DNA of 64,000 nt from Gillisia sp. Hel1_33_143 (lineage in GTDB: Bacteria; Bacteroidota; Bacteroidia; Flavobacteriales; Flavobacteriaceae). The number at the start of each line of letters is the position of its first letter. Position 1 is the first letter of the stretch. Positions 1 through 8,836 of the stretch are shown one piece after another. The notes under the pieces are model-generated. The model was not told the DNA's origin. It saw nothing but the letters and a program-made list of their open reading frames with translations, and made no database searches. The stretch covers positions 434,001-498,000 of the forward strand of contig NZ_LT629737.1 of NCBI RefSeq assembly GCF_900104765.1, read 5' to 3'. The position numbers and the translations under genes are program-made.

Positions 1-22
1 TTGCGTGTCCTGCTGCTGACAT
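1..22 (-). CDS. coxA: Cytochrome c oxidase subunit I, 5' end only (partial)
   Basis: Only the start codon and about seven codons (MSAAGHA) are inside the window; the rest lies beyond the left edge. The reading frame begins 19 bases after the coxB stop on the same strand, the usual place for subunit I, the haem-copper catalytic subunit. The identity is inferred from position after coxB and from the short N-terminus; there is too little sequence to show any catalytic motif. Confidence 0.6.
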
Positions 23-41
23 AACTTTAAATCTTTAACTT

Positions 42-1184
42 TTAGTTTTCTTCTTTTTCTTCTACTGCTGATGCCACTTCTACGTTCTCTTTTGGAGCAT
101 CTCCAACAGAATCTTCAGTATCTTGTGGTGCCATAGCATCCTTAAATGTTTGCTGTTCTTTTATCCAAGCATCATAATCTTCTTGAGACTCAACAACAAT
201 CTTCATTTGCATATTATAGTGACCTTGTCCACAAATCTTATTACATAAAAGATAGTAATCAAATTCGTAAGAATCTAAAGGAGCTTCACCTTCAGCCATT
301 AACTTTTTAGAATTGTCTTTTCTAATTTCGTTAATGTTATCAACCTTTTCTACCATATATTCAGATGCTCTCATCTCTTCCGTAGTGATAGAAGGAGTAA
401 AACCAAACTGAGTGATCATTCCAGGAACTACGTTCATTTGAGCTCTAAAGTGAGGAAAATAAGCAGAGTGTAAAACATCTTGAGATCTAAGTTTAAAAAC
501 TACTGGCTTCCCAACTGGTAAGTGTAATTCTGTTGTAACCTTGTCATCCATAGCATAAGGATCGCTTTCATCTACCCCTAATTGATTTACACCCTCAATA
601 AACCTAACATTAGCTTTACCTAAAGTATTATCATCACCAGAATATCTAGCTCTCCATGCAAATTGATATGCATAAAGCTCTACAACCATTGGATCTTCGT
701 CTTCATTAATGTTCATAATATCAGACCAGGTGAACAACCCGTAGATTATAAGTCCGGCTAATACAATTACAGGTATAATGGTCCAGATGAATTCTAACTT
801 ATCATTATCTGCAAAGAACAAAGCCTTCTGCCCTTTCTTACCTGTATACTTTATAGCGAAGAAATGCAATAAAGCTTGAGTAAGAACCTGTACGAACATA
901 ATGATACCTATTGAAAGGAACATTAAGTTATCTACTGCTCCACCATGTTCTGAAGCAGCTTCCGGAAGATAGAATTTACTGTAATGCCAGAAACACCAGA
1001 TCATCAAGGCATAAAAGAACACAACAAAACCAACCATGATATAAGCCTGGCTTTTGTTATCCTTATCATTGGCAACCTGTGATGAATCTACATCACTGCT
1101 TTTGGATAACTGGAATATCTTGGATATTTGCCACATGGTTACGGCAAAAAGTGCTAATACTATGATTACTAAAAATACAGTCAT
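42..1184 (-). CDS. coxB: Cytochrome c oxidase subunit II
   Basis: Subunit II takes electrons from cytochrome c or complex III through a binuclear CuA centre and passes them to subunit I of the aa3-type oxidase. The protein (380 aa) has an N-terminal membrane helix, two more hydrophobic segments around residues 50-70 and 130-150, and a periplasmic cupredoxin domain. The CuA ligands are visible as Cys314-x3-Cys318-x3-His322-x2-Met325, with the upstream ligand His in DVLHSAYFPHF. The acidic tail after residue 350 is low complexity. It follows actF by 30 bases and precedes coxA, so oxidase and alternative complex III are probably co-transcribed, consistent with their forming a supercomplex in Flavobacterium johnsoniae (known for that species). 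Confidence 0.95.
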   Translation of the reverse strand: MTVFLVIIVLALFAVTMWQISKIFQLSKSSDVDSSQVANDKDNKSQAYIMVGFVVFFYALMIWCFWHYSKFYLPEAASEHGGAVDNLMFLSIGIIMFVQVLTQALLHFFAIKYTGKKGQKALFFADNDKLEFIWTIIPVIVLAGLIIYGLFTWSDIMNINEDEDPMVVELYAYQFAWRARYSGDDNTLGKANVRFIEGVNQLGVDESDPYAMDDKVTTELHLPVGKPVVFKLRSQDVLHSAYFPHFRAQMNVVPGMITQFGFTPSITTEEMRASEYMVEKVDNINEIRKDNSKKLMAEGEAPLDSYEFDYYLLCNKICGQGHYNMQMKIVVESQEDYDAWIKEQQTFKDAMAPQDTEDSVGDAPKENVEVASAVEEKEEN

Positions 1185-1214
1185 TTTTATAATATCTACT
1201 TTTAATACTAATTG

Positions 1215-2591
1215 TTAATAATGGTAATTTTCACTTTCTACAATGAATGGGTTACCTTTTGGTCTTAACGCTACTTTCCCAAGACCAGCACCTACAACCA
1301 AGATGAACAGACCAAGGAAGAACAATAATCCTCCAATTTCAGTAATTCCAAAGAACCAGTATGGACCAACCGTAGAAGGCATAACTAGTAAGAAAACATC
1401 AATATAGTGACCAGCTAATAACAAAACTCCTGCCATAATTACGAACCATGGAATACGTTTGTAATCACTATTTATTAATATTAAAATTGGGAATACAAAA
1501 TTAAGCACTAGCATTCCAAAAAACAATAGATTATACTCTTGAATTCTAATAATAAAATAAGTTACTTCTTCAGGAATATTCGCATACCATATTAGCATAA
1601 ATTGACTAAACCATAAGTAAGTCCAGAATACACTAAAAGCAAACATGAATTTTGCAAGATCATGTAAATGACTATCGTTAATGAAAGGAACTAAGTTCAA
1701 TTTCTTCAACATTATAGTTACCAATGCTATAACTGTTATAGCAGATACGAACATAGTAGCAAAAATGTACCATGCAAACAAAGTACTATACCAGTGAGGC
1801 GTCATAGACATGAACCAGTCCCAAGCCATAGTAGATTCTGTTACAATAAAGAACATCAAAAAGAAAACAGCTAATTTAAAGTTCCTTTTATAAGGAGCTA
1901 GATCTAACGCAGTTTCTTGAGCTAATGAATTTTTTCTAGAGAAGTGACGATATAAGTTCCAACCTATAATATAGATAATTCCTCTAATTAGAAAGAATGG
2001 AAAATTTAAATATCCCGATTTTGCTTGAAGTATAGGATCATGCGCAACCAATTCTTCATTCTGCCATGGGTAGAAGTGTGTTCCAGCAAATACAACTATT
2101 AAAAATACGATAATAGATCCCGGAAGCAAGTATGCGGTAATTCCTTCTATAACTCTGAATAGAACCGGAGACCACCCTGCAGAAGCAGCATATTGAATAG
2201 CATAAAAAACCAATGCTCCTAATGCTATCATAAAGAAAAAGAATGCATTCACAAAAGTTGCAGACCAAGGCTTGGTTTGATATTGATGTAATACATGCTC
2301 ATAATGTGCATCATCATGAGATGCAGATTCGTGTGCATTAGCTTCATGTGAAACTGCCGCAGCACCATGTTCTTCATTCACAACTTCATGCTCACTAATT
2401 GCTTCATGATGATCTTCTTCAGAATTCATTGCATGAGTTTCAGAATCTCCATGATGCTCTTCTGAAGCCATCATTTCTTTTAATTCCTCAACGTTAGAAG
2501 GTGTGGTTAAAAACCCGTATACCAGGCCTAATGCACCCACGATCATAAAAATGATAGCGGTTATTTTTAATTTACTGGATATCGTGTACAT
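1215..2591 (-). CDS. actF: Alternative complex III membrane subunit ActF
   Basis: ActF is an integral membrane subunit of the quinol:cytochrome c oxidoreductase that replaces bc1 in Bacteroidota. The protein (458 aa) begins with one membrane helix, continues into a soluble loop of about residues 40-105 crowded with His, Glu and Asp (about 13 His), and then has roughly nine hydrophobic helices to the end. It lies last of the act genes, after actE (26-base gap) and before coxB. The His-rich loop may bind metal ions or protons; that is inference. Family membership rests on operon position and overall helix pattern, so the call is strong. Confidence 0.92.
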   Translation of the reverse strand: MYTISSKLKITAIIFMIVGALGLVYGFLTTPSNVEELKEMMASEEHHGDSETHAMNSEEDHHEAISEHEVVNEEHGAAAVSHEANAHESASHDDAHYEHVLHQYQTKPWSATFVNAFFFFMIALGALVFYAIQYAASAGWSPVLFRVIEGITAYLLPGSIIVFLIVVFAGTHFYPWQNEELVAHDPILQAKSGYLNFPFFLIRGIIYIIGWNLYRHFSRKNSLAQETALDLAPYKRNFKLAVFFLMFFIVTESTMAWDWFMSMTPHWYSTLFAWYIFATMFVSAITVIALVTIMLKKLNLVPFINDSHLHDLAKFMFAFSVFWTYLWFSQFMLIWYANIPEEVTYFIIRIQEYNLLFFGMLVLNFVFPILILINSDYKRIPWFVIMAGVLLLAGHYIDVFLLVMPSTVGPYWFFGITEIGGLLFFLGLFILVVGAGLGKVALRPKGNPFIVESENYHY

Positions 2592-2617
2592 ATGAATATA
2601 TCTAAATACAGTTACTT

Positions 2618-3307
2618 TTAGTTCGTACTTTCTTTGGCTTGATCGGCAGTAGATGCTTGCTCCATAGAAGTTGATGGCTCTGCATTAACTGCAGGTATCA
2701 ATTCTGTTTTGGCAGCATTTTCTGGTGTATCAAAACTTCTTTCAGGCTTACCTTCAAGTGCACCTTTTAATTTCATTACATAGTGATCTATTTGCCAACG
2801 CTCGTTGATAGTAGTTTGAGATGCATAAGATCCCATAGCATTCAATCCATAATACATAGCGTGATATACACTACCTTCTGTAATTGCTCTACCCTGATCA
2901 TCATAAGAAGGTACCCCAAGGATCTTCTCACGTTCTACCAAAATTCCTTTGCCATTACCTTTATCACCGTGGCATACTGCACAGTAAACAGTGTATAATT
3001 GCTGCCCAGCAGCAAGATTCTCCTCTGTATAAGGGATTGGATTTGTTAGTTCTGCTTTTGCCTTTGCACTACCTTCATTTGAGTTTTCATACTCATAAGG
3101 AGTCCATCCACGAGGTATAGTTCCTTCTACAGGAGATTTAGCCTCTTGTTGGTCTTCAAAAACATCATACTCTCCATAAGCTTCATATCCAACTGGCTCG
3201 TACATGTCTGGGAAGTACTGATAGTTTGGACGTTCTTTGTTAAAGCAGGACGTTGCCGTTACCGCAACAAGCAGTAGTACTATAGATCTATGAAATAAAC
3301 TTTTCAT
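2618..3307 (-). CDS. actE: Alternative complex III mono-haem cytochrome c lipoprotein ActE
   Basis: ActE is the lipid-anchored mono-haem cytochrome c of complex III and carries electrons towards the oxidase. The protein (229 aa) has a lipoprotein signal peptide ending at Cys21 (TATSC) and one haem c motif, Cys109-Ala-Val-Cys112-His113; a downstream Met in the GLNAMGSY region could be the sixth ligand. The last 35 residues are a low-complexity tail. It lies 12 bases after actD and 26 before actF, in the canonical act order. Haem attachment would occur outside the inner membrane. Confidence 0.94.
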   Translation of the reverse strand: MKSLFHRSIVLLLVAVTATSCFNKERPNYQYFPDMYEPVGYEAYGEYDVFEDQQEAKSPVEGTIPRGWTPYEYENSNEGSAKAKAELTNPIPYTEENLAAGQQLYTVYCAVCHGDKGNGKGILVEREKILGVPSYDDQGRAITEGSVYHAMYYGLNAMGSYASQTTINERWQIDHYVMKLKGALEGKPERSFDTPENAAKTELIPAVNAEPSTSMEQASTADQAKESTN

Positions 3308-3319
3308 TCTGTTTATTTA

Positions 3320-3841
3320 TTATTCAATTAATTTAATTTCTGAAGCGCCTGTATCGTATAAGAACTTAGTAAGGCTATCCACATCGTGATTTGCCGCATC
3401 AATTTCCACAAGAAAATGATCATCTGTTGTTCTAACGTCTGGATTTTCTGCAACTTTAAATGGCCAGATCTTACTTCTCATATAAAAAGTAATTACCATT
3501 AAGTGAGCCGCAAAGAAAACGGTTAATTCAAACATGATAGGCACAAATGCCGGCATGTTTTGAATATAACTGAAACTTGGCTTTCCACCAATGTCTTGAG
3601 GCCAGTCTTCAATCATGATAAAGTTCATCATTAAAGTAGCTACCGTTAAACCGGTAATACCATATAAGAATGCACATATCGCTAACCTTGTTGGCGCTAA
3701 ACCTAGAGCTTTATCCAATCCGTGAACGGGAAATGGAGTAAAAACATCATTTATATGATAATTAGCTTTTCTAGTCTGCTTAACGGCTTGCATAAGCAAG
3801 TCATCGTCTGTATATAAAGCATGTATGACTTTCCCTGACAT
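3320..3841 (-). CDS. actD: Alternative complex III membrane subunit ActD (DUF3341)
   Basis: ActD is a small two-helix membrane subunit of alternative complex III. The protein (173 aa) has a soluble N-terminal alpha/beta part (residues 1-55), two membrane helices (about 58-82 and 105-128) and a short soluble C-terminus, matching DUF3341 in length and layout. Its start lies one base from the actC stop, so the two are very likely translationally coupled. No redox motif is present, as expected for this subunit. Confidence 0.93.
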   Translation of the reverse strand: MSGKVIHALYTDDDLLMQAVKQTRKANYHINDVFTPFPVHGLDKALGLAPTRLAICAFLYGITGLTVATLMMNFIMIEDWPQDIGGKPSFSYIQNMPAFVPIMFELTVFFAAHLMVITFYMRSKIWPFKVAENPDVRTTDDHFLVEIDAANHDVDSLTKFLYDTGASEIKLIE

Positions 3842-3842
3842 A

Positions 3843-5654
3843 TTAGTTATTTTTTAAATTAGCTGCCTGAGTTGCCCAATCATCACGTTTAGCTCTATCG
3901 CCAAATGAATCGACAATTGTATTTAGCACTTCGTAATCCTGAAGAGACATATTACTAATTTGGTTAAAAGTATAGATACCTAATTGATGTAAATTCTGCT
4001 CCATCAAAGGTCCAACGTCTGTAAGCTTTTGAAGATCATCCTGACTTTGTACCGCAGGATCAAAAGTTCCAATTCTAGCTAACATAGCATCAACCCTATC
4101 TCGCTTAATATCTGTATCTACCAGAGCATTAAGGCTACTTTGATCTACACCATCTCTTGACTCCCCACTAAGAAGATCTCTATTTGGCTCATTAGCCGCT
4201 GGTTCACCTGCACTAGGATCATTATCTACGTGAATATGACCATGTGCATGATTAAAATCATCACCATGTTCTGCACGCAATCTCTTATACATTTCACCTG
4301 AAGATTTCAAGATTGTTTTAACTTCTGCTTGTGCGATCACTGGGAACGTACGTGCATAAAGCAGGAACAATACAAAGAAGAATCCAATGGTTCCAATAAA
4401 TACTCCTATATCAACAAAGGTTGGGGAGAACATTGCCCAAGAAGATGGAGTTCTACCTTTACTTAAATCTATAACGATAATATCAAAACGTTCAAACCAC
4501 ATTCCAATGTTAATGATCAAGGCTACAAAGAAGGTCCAAACAATATTTCTTCTTAAGCTCTTAACCCATAAAGTAAGTGGCACAATAAAGTTACAAGTAA
4601 TAAGTGCCCAGAATGCCCACCAGTATGGCCCTGTTGCAGCACCAAAAGATAGATATGTATAATTTTCATAACTACTACCAGAATACCATCCAATGAAATA
4701 CTCGGTGATATAAGCTACAGACACAATACCTCCTGTTAAAAGTATCACCTTGTTCATATATTCAATATGAAGAACGGTAATGTAATCTTCAAGATTAGAT
4801 ACTTTTCTCATAATGATCAACAAGGTTTGCACCATGGCGAATCCAGAGAAAATAGCTCCTGCCACGAAGTATGGAGGAAAAATTGTTGAGTGCCACCCAG
4901 GAACTACTGAGGTAGCAAAGTCAAAAGATACAATTGTGTGTACAGAAAGTACAAGTGGTGTAGCTAAACCTGCTAATACCAAAGATACTTCTTCAAAACG
5001 TTGCCAGTCTTTTACACGTCCACTCCATCCAAAACTAAGAATACCATACATTTTCTTTTGAAAAGGACTAGTAGTCTTGTCACGTATCATTGCAAAATCT
5101 GGTAACAAACCTGTCCACCAGAAAACTAGTGATACAGATAAGTAAGTAGATATTGCAAATACATCCCAAAGTAATGGCGAATTGAAGTTAACCCATAATG
5201 ACCCAAATTGGTTAGGTATAGGTAATACCCAATAAGCTAACCATGGACGTCCCATGTGTATAATTGGGAACAAACCTGCCTGGAATACCGCAAAGATTGT
5301 CATTGCTTCTGCAGATCTGTTAACTGCCATTCTCCATTTTTGACGGAACAATAACAATACTGCCGATATTAAGGTCCCGGCGTGACCAATACCAACCCAC
5401 CAAACAAAGTTGGTAATATCCCAAGCCCATCCAATGGTCTTGTTCAATCCCCAAACCCCGATTCCGGTAGAAACGGTATAAACAATACAACCTATCCCCC
5501 ATAAAAATGCCACTAAGGCAATCGAGAATACTATCCACCAAGATTTATTGGCCTTACCTAATACAGGAGCAGCTATCTCAACACTAATGTCATGATAGGT
5601 TTTATCTCCAATAACTAAAGGCTCTCTTATAGGTGCTTCGTAATGTGACGACAT
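3843..5654 (-). CDS. actC: Alternative complex III quinol-binding membrane subunit ActC, with C-terminal helix-hairpin-helix-like extension
   Basis: ActC is the NrfD/PsrC-type subunit with about ten membrane helices that is thought to oxidise quinol and may take part in proton movement. The helices fill residues 35-445 of this 603-residue protein. Beyond them is an acidic and His-containing linker (about 460-540), then a segment of about 60 residues beginning LTDVGPLMEQNLHQLGIYTF, which resembles the helix-hairpin-helix modules (K-G-I-G-P-x-x-x-x-x-L-x-x-x-G-I) appended to various Bacteroidota proteins. The extension makes it longer than a plain NrfD-type subunit, by my estimate about 130 residues. 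It follows actB by 45 bases. The core call is strong; the role of the extension is unknown. Confidence 0.94.
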   Translation of the reverse strand: MSSHYEAPIREPLVIGDKTYHDISVEIAAPVLGKANKSWWIVFSIALVAFLWGIGCIVYTVSTGIGVWGLNKTIGWAWDITNFVWWVGIGHAGTLISAVLLLFRQKWRMAVNRSAEAMTIFAVFQAGLFPIIHMGRPWLAYWVLPIPNQFGSLWVNFNSPLLWDVFAISTYLSVSLVFWWTGLLPDFAMIRDKTTSPFQKKMYGILSFGWSGRVKDWQRFEEVSLVLAGLATPLVLSVHTIVSFDFATSVVPGWHSTIFPPYFVAGAIFSGFAMVQTLLIIMRKVSNLEDYITVLHIEYMNKVILLTGGIVSVAYITEYFIGWYSGSSYENYTYLSFGAATGPYWWAFWALITCNFIVPLTLWVKSLRRNIVWTFFVALIINIGMWFERFDIIVIDLSKGRTPSSWAMFSPTFVDIGVFIGTIGFFFVLFLLYARTFPVIAQAEVKTILKSSGEMYKRLRAEHGDDFNHAHGHIHVDNDPSAGEPAANEPNRDLLSGESRDGVDQSSLNALVDTDIKRDRVDAMLARIGTFDPAVQSQDDLQKLTDVGPLMEQNLHQLGIYTFNQISNMSLQDYEVLNTIVDSFGDRAKRDDWATQAANLKNN

Positions 5655-5699
5655 ACTCTTAAAAATTGATTCTTAATAATTGATTCTTACACAAATTTT

Positions 5700-8600
5700 C
5701 TAAACCTCGTTTGTATTTTTAACTTTCACTTGATACATCACATTAGGTTGAGTTCCTAAGCTTTCTAAAAGATGATACATTCTCTCATCTTTTTTCATCT
5801 TCATGATCTCTGACTCTTTGTTATTGATGTCTCCAAAAACCATAGCTCCTTTATCACAAGCTGCAGAACAAGCTGTATGGAATTCACCATCTTCAACTTC
5901 TCTACCATCTCTCTTAGCATCTAGTATAGTTTTTTGTGTTTTCTGAATACACATAGAACATTTTTCCATAACCCCTCTAGAACGAACCACCACATCTGGG
6001 TTAAGTACCATTCTACCAAGATCATTATTCATATGGTAATCAAACTCATCGTTCTTAGCATAGTTAAACCAGTTAAAACGACGCACTTTATAAGGACAGT
6101 TGTTAGCACAATATCTTGTACCTACACAACGGTTATAAATCATTTGGTTCTGACCTTGACGACCGTGAGATGTTGCGGCAACCGGACATACTGTTTCACA
6201 TGGAGCGTGATTACAGTGCTGACACATTACAGGTTGGAATGCAACTTCCGGATTTTCATCTGAAGCTGTCTCTACTGCAGAATAAGTATCAAATGCTGCA
6301 AGGTTTTCTAAAGCTTCTTGTTCTTCTTTAAAGGTATCTTCAGCAGAGTAATATCTATCGATACGCAACCAGTGCATATCTCTAAACTTTCTTACTTCTT
6401 CTTTACCTACTACAGGAACGTTATTTTCAGAATGACAAGCAATAACACAAGCACCACAACCGGTACAAGCATTTAAATCTATAGAAAGATTAAAGTGATG
6501 TCCTAAAGTTCTGTCAAAAGATGTCCAGATATCAGCTTTATCAGAATCGGTAGGAACCTCTTCGTGATTATAGCTCACCTCTGGCATTTTATTCCAATGC
6601 TCTTTTTCTTCCGTATTAAATTCGTGAAGTGTAGTTTCTTTAATAATATCATCACGACCTGCTAATGTGTTCTGCAATTGCACACATGCAAATTCGTGCA
6701 TTCCTCCAGCTTTCTCTATAGTTACATTCTGGAAAGATTTGAAATCTTGATAAAGAGGGAAGGCATTTACACCAACCTTCATTTCATCTTGCATTCCTTC
6801 TTTCTTACCATAACCTAAAGCAAGTCCAACAGCTCCACGAGCCTGACCAGGCTGAATGATAACAGGTACATTTTTAACAACCTTGTTACCAACTTTAAGA
6901 TTTACATAGCTACCATTTAAGGCACCGTCTGAAACCGTAGTATTTTCAAGACCTAACTCTTCTGCATCTACTCTAGAAACTGTTAAGTAGTTATCCCAAG
7001 TAGTTCTTGTAATAGGGTCTGGCATTTCTTGCAACCATGGGTTGTTAGCTTGCTGACCATCCCCTAAAGAAACTTTAGTATATAGAACAAGCTCCATAGT
7101 CCCCTTAGAATGTTCTCCATTAGCTAATCTACCGGCAGAGGCGTTAGCATCTACAGAAGATGAAGTAGCAGCTGATCCTGCAACTGCAGCATCTGCTCCA
7201 ATTGTTACAGGGCTTGTTGCCTTAAACACACCATCATGCAAAGCGTCATTCCAAGATATAGAAGACCAGGTTTCTTTTAAATAATTATAATAAGAAGTAT
7301 CATTTCCTGACCATTTCAATAAAGAATCCTGAACTTGTCTTGTATCAAAAAGAGGGCGAATTGTTGGCTGTACCAACGCGAATTCTTCTTTTGTAAACTG
7401 AACATCTCCCCAAGCCTCAAGGTAATGTGGAGTTGCAGCTAAATATTTACATAGTTTTGCAGTTTCATCTTCTTTCATTGAGAAAGCCAAGGTGAAATCT
7501 ACTTTTTTCATTCCTTCTACAAACTCAACTGCATTTGGCAAGCTATAAGCAGGGTTTACACCAGCTACCAATAAAGCACCAATTTTGCCAGAGTTCATAT
7601 CTGCTACCAATTGCTGAACCGCTTTGTTATTACCCTGACGGATCATTCTTGGGTTAGCACTATCCATTACTTTACTTCCAAGAGCTTCATTAATACTAAG
7701 TACTAATGTTTGAGCATCTACATCTGGAATTCCAGATACAACTACAGCTCCACTTCCAGATTTACGCAATTGACTAGCAGCCTTCACAACTGCATCATCC
7801 ACTTTAGAAGATAACTTACTGCTTGAAGAACCACCTACAATATAACTATACAAAGCAGAAAGAACCGCTTTTTGTTCAGAAGGCTTTACAGGTAATCTCT
7901 TATCTGCTTTAGCTCCAGAGTTAGTTAAGTTAGATTCGAATTGAATATGTCTTGACATCTTCCCGTTCTTAGGAACACGACTTTTAGCATATCCAACATC
8001 ATAACCTCCACCTTGCCAATCTCCAAGAATATCTGCACCAATAGATACGATCATTTCAGCTTTAGAAAAATCGTAATTAGGCAACGCTCTTTGTCCGTAT
8101 TTAGCTTCGAATGCATCTAAAACTGCATCTTCTGATATAGTATCATAAACTACGTGTCTTGAATTTCCGAATTTCCCAGAAAACTCTTCAATGACCTTTG
8201 AGGTAGATGGACTAGCAAATGTTTGCGTCAACAGAACTACTTCTCCGGTAACATTTTCTAAACCTTTAGAAACCTTACTATCAAAGTCTTCCCATGAAAC
8301 ATTCTGACCATCTATCATAGGCCTTTTCACACGCTTACTATCATATAAAGAAAGCACAGAAGCATTAACTCTTGCTCCAGCTCCAGCTTTAACTGTTGAC
8401 AGCGTATTATTCTCAATCTTAATTGGTCTACCTTCTCTGGTCTTAACCAATACACTTGCAAAATCAAATCCATCAGCAATTGTTGATGCATAATAATTTG
8501 CAATTCCAGGCACAATTCGCTCCGGTTGTACTACATAAGGGATAGATTTAATAACCGGCCCTTCGCAAGCAGCTAAAGAAGCTGCAGCTGTACTAAACCC

Positions 8601-8777
8601 AACATATTTCAAGAAATCACGTCTTGTAGTAGAAGAATTACTTAAGGATTCTTTATCCCCTAAAAATTCATCTGTTGGAATTTCTTCTGCAAATTCTTTT
8701 TGTTGGAGCGTCTCAACAATAGAGCTATTTTCTTTTAGCTCCTCAACACTTTTCCAGTATTTCTTGTTTGATGACAT
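5700..8777 (-). CDS. actB: Alternative complex III iron-sulfur subunit ActB (Tat substrate, molybdopterin-oxidoreductase-like)
   Basis: ActB carries the iron-sulfur clusters of alternative complex III on the periplasmic side. The protein (1025 aa) has a twin-arginine signal (TTRRDFLKYVGF, Arg52-Arg53) ending in a lipobox-like SLAAC with Cys71, so it may be lipid anchored after export. A molybdopterin-enzyme-like domain follows but, as in the family, is not expected to bind the cofactor. The C-terminal ferredoxin-like domain shows four cysteine groups: CTGCGACVIAC, CQHCNHAPCETVC, CVGTRYCANNC and CSMC with later Cys, matching three [4Fe-4S] and one [3Fe-4S] cluster known for the family. It follows actA by 59 bases. 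Confidence 0.95.
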   Translation of the reverse strand: MSSNKKYWKSVEELKENSSIVETLQQKEFAEEIPTDEFLGDKESLSNSSTTRRDFLKYVGFSTAAASLAACEGPVIKSIPYVVQPERIVPGIANYYASTIADGFDFASVLVKTREGRPIKIENNTLSTVKAGAGARVNASVLSLYDSKRVKRPMIDGQNVSWEDFDSKVSKGLENVTGEVVLLTQTFASPSTSKVIEEFSGKFGNSRHVVYDTISEDAVLDAFEAKYGQRALPNYDFSKAEMIVSIGADILGDWQGGGYDVGYAKSRVPKNGKMSRHIQFESNLTNSGAKADKRLPVKPSEQKAVLSALYSYIVGGSSSSKLSSKVDDAVVKAASQLRKSGSGAVVVSGIPDVDAQTLVLSINEALGSKVMDSANPRMIRQGNNKAVQQLVADMNSGKIGALLVAGVNPAYSLPNAVEFVEGMKKVDFTLAFSMKEDETAKLCKYLAATPHYLEAWGDVQFTKEEFALVQPTIRPLFDTRQVQDSLLKWSGNDTSYYNYLKETWSSISWNDALHDGVFKATSPVTIGADAAVAGSAATSSSVDANASAGRLANGEHSKGTMELVLYTKVSLGDGQQANNPWLQEMPDPITRTTWDNYLTVSRVDAEELGLENTTVSDGALNGSYVNLKVGNKVVKNVPVIIQPGQARGAVGLALGYGKKEGMQDEMKVGVNAFPLYQDFKSFQNVTIEKAGGMHEFACVQLQNTLAGRDDIIKETTLHEFNTEEKEHWNKMPEVSYNHEEVPTDSDKADIWTSFDRTLGHHFNLSIDLNACTGCGACVIACHSENNVPVVGKEEVRKFRDMHWLRIDRYYSAEDTFKEEQEALENLAAFDTYSAVETASDENPEVAFQPVMCQHCNHAPCETVCPVAATSHGRQGQNQMIYNRCVGTRYCANNCPYKVRRFNWFNYAKNDEFDYHMNNDLGRMVLNPDVVVRSRGVMEKCSMCIQKTQKTILDAKRDGREVEDGEFHTACSAACDKGAMVFGDINNKESEIMKMKKDERMYHLLESLGTQPNVMYQVKVKNTNEV

Positions 8778-8836
8778 ATATATCTAAATATTAACTTCGT
8801 AATTATAACCCTGAAATATCAGGAAACTTTTTCTTA

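Noticed and set aside
5934-6331. Plus-strand open frames inside actB
   Set aside because: They lie opposite the conserved iron-sulfur domain of ActB and show no start context or coding character.
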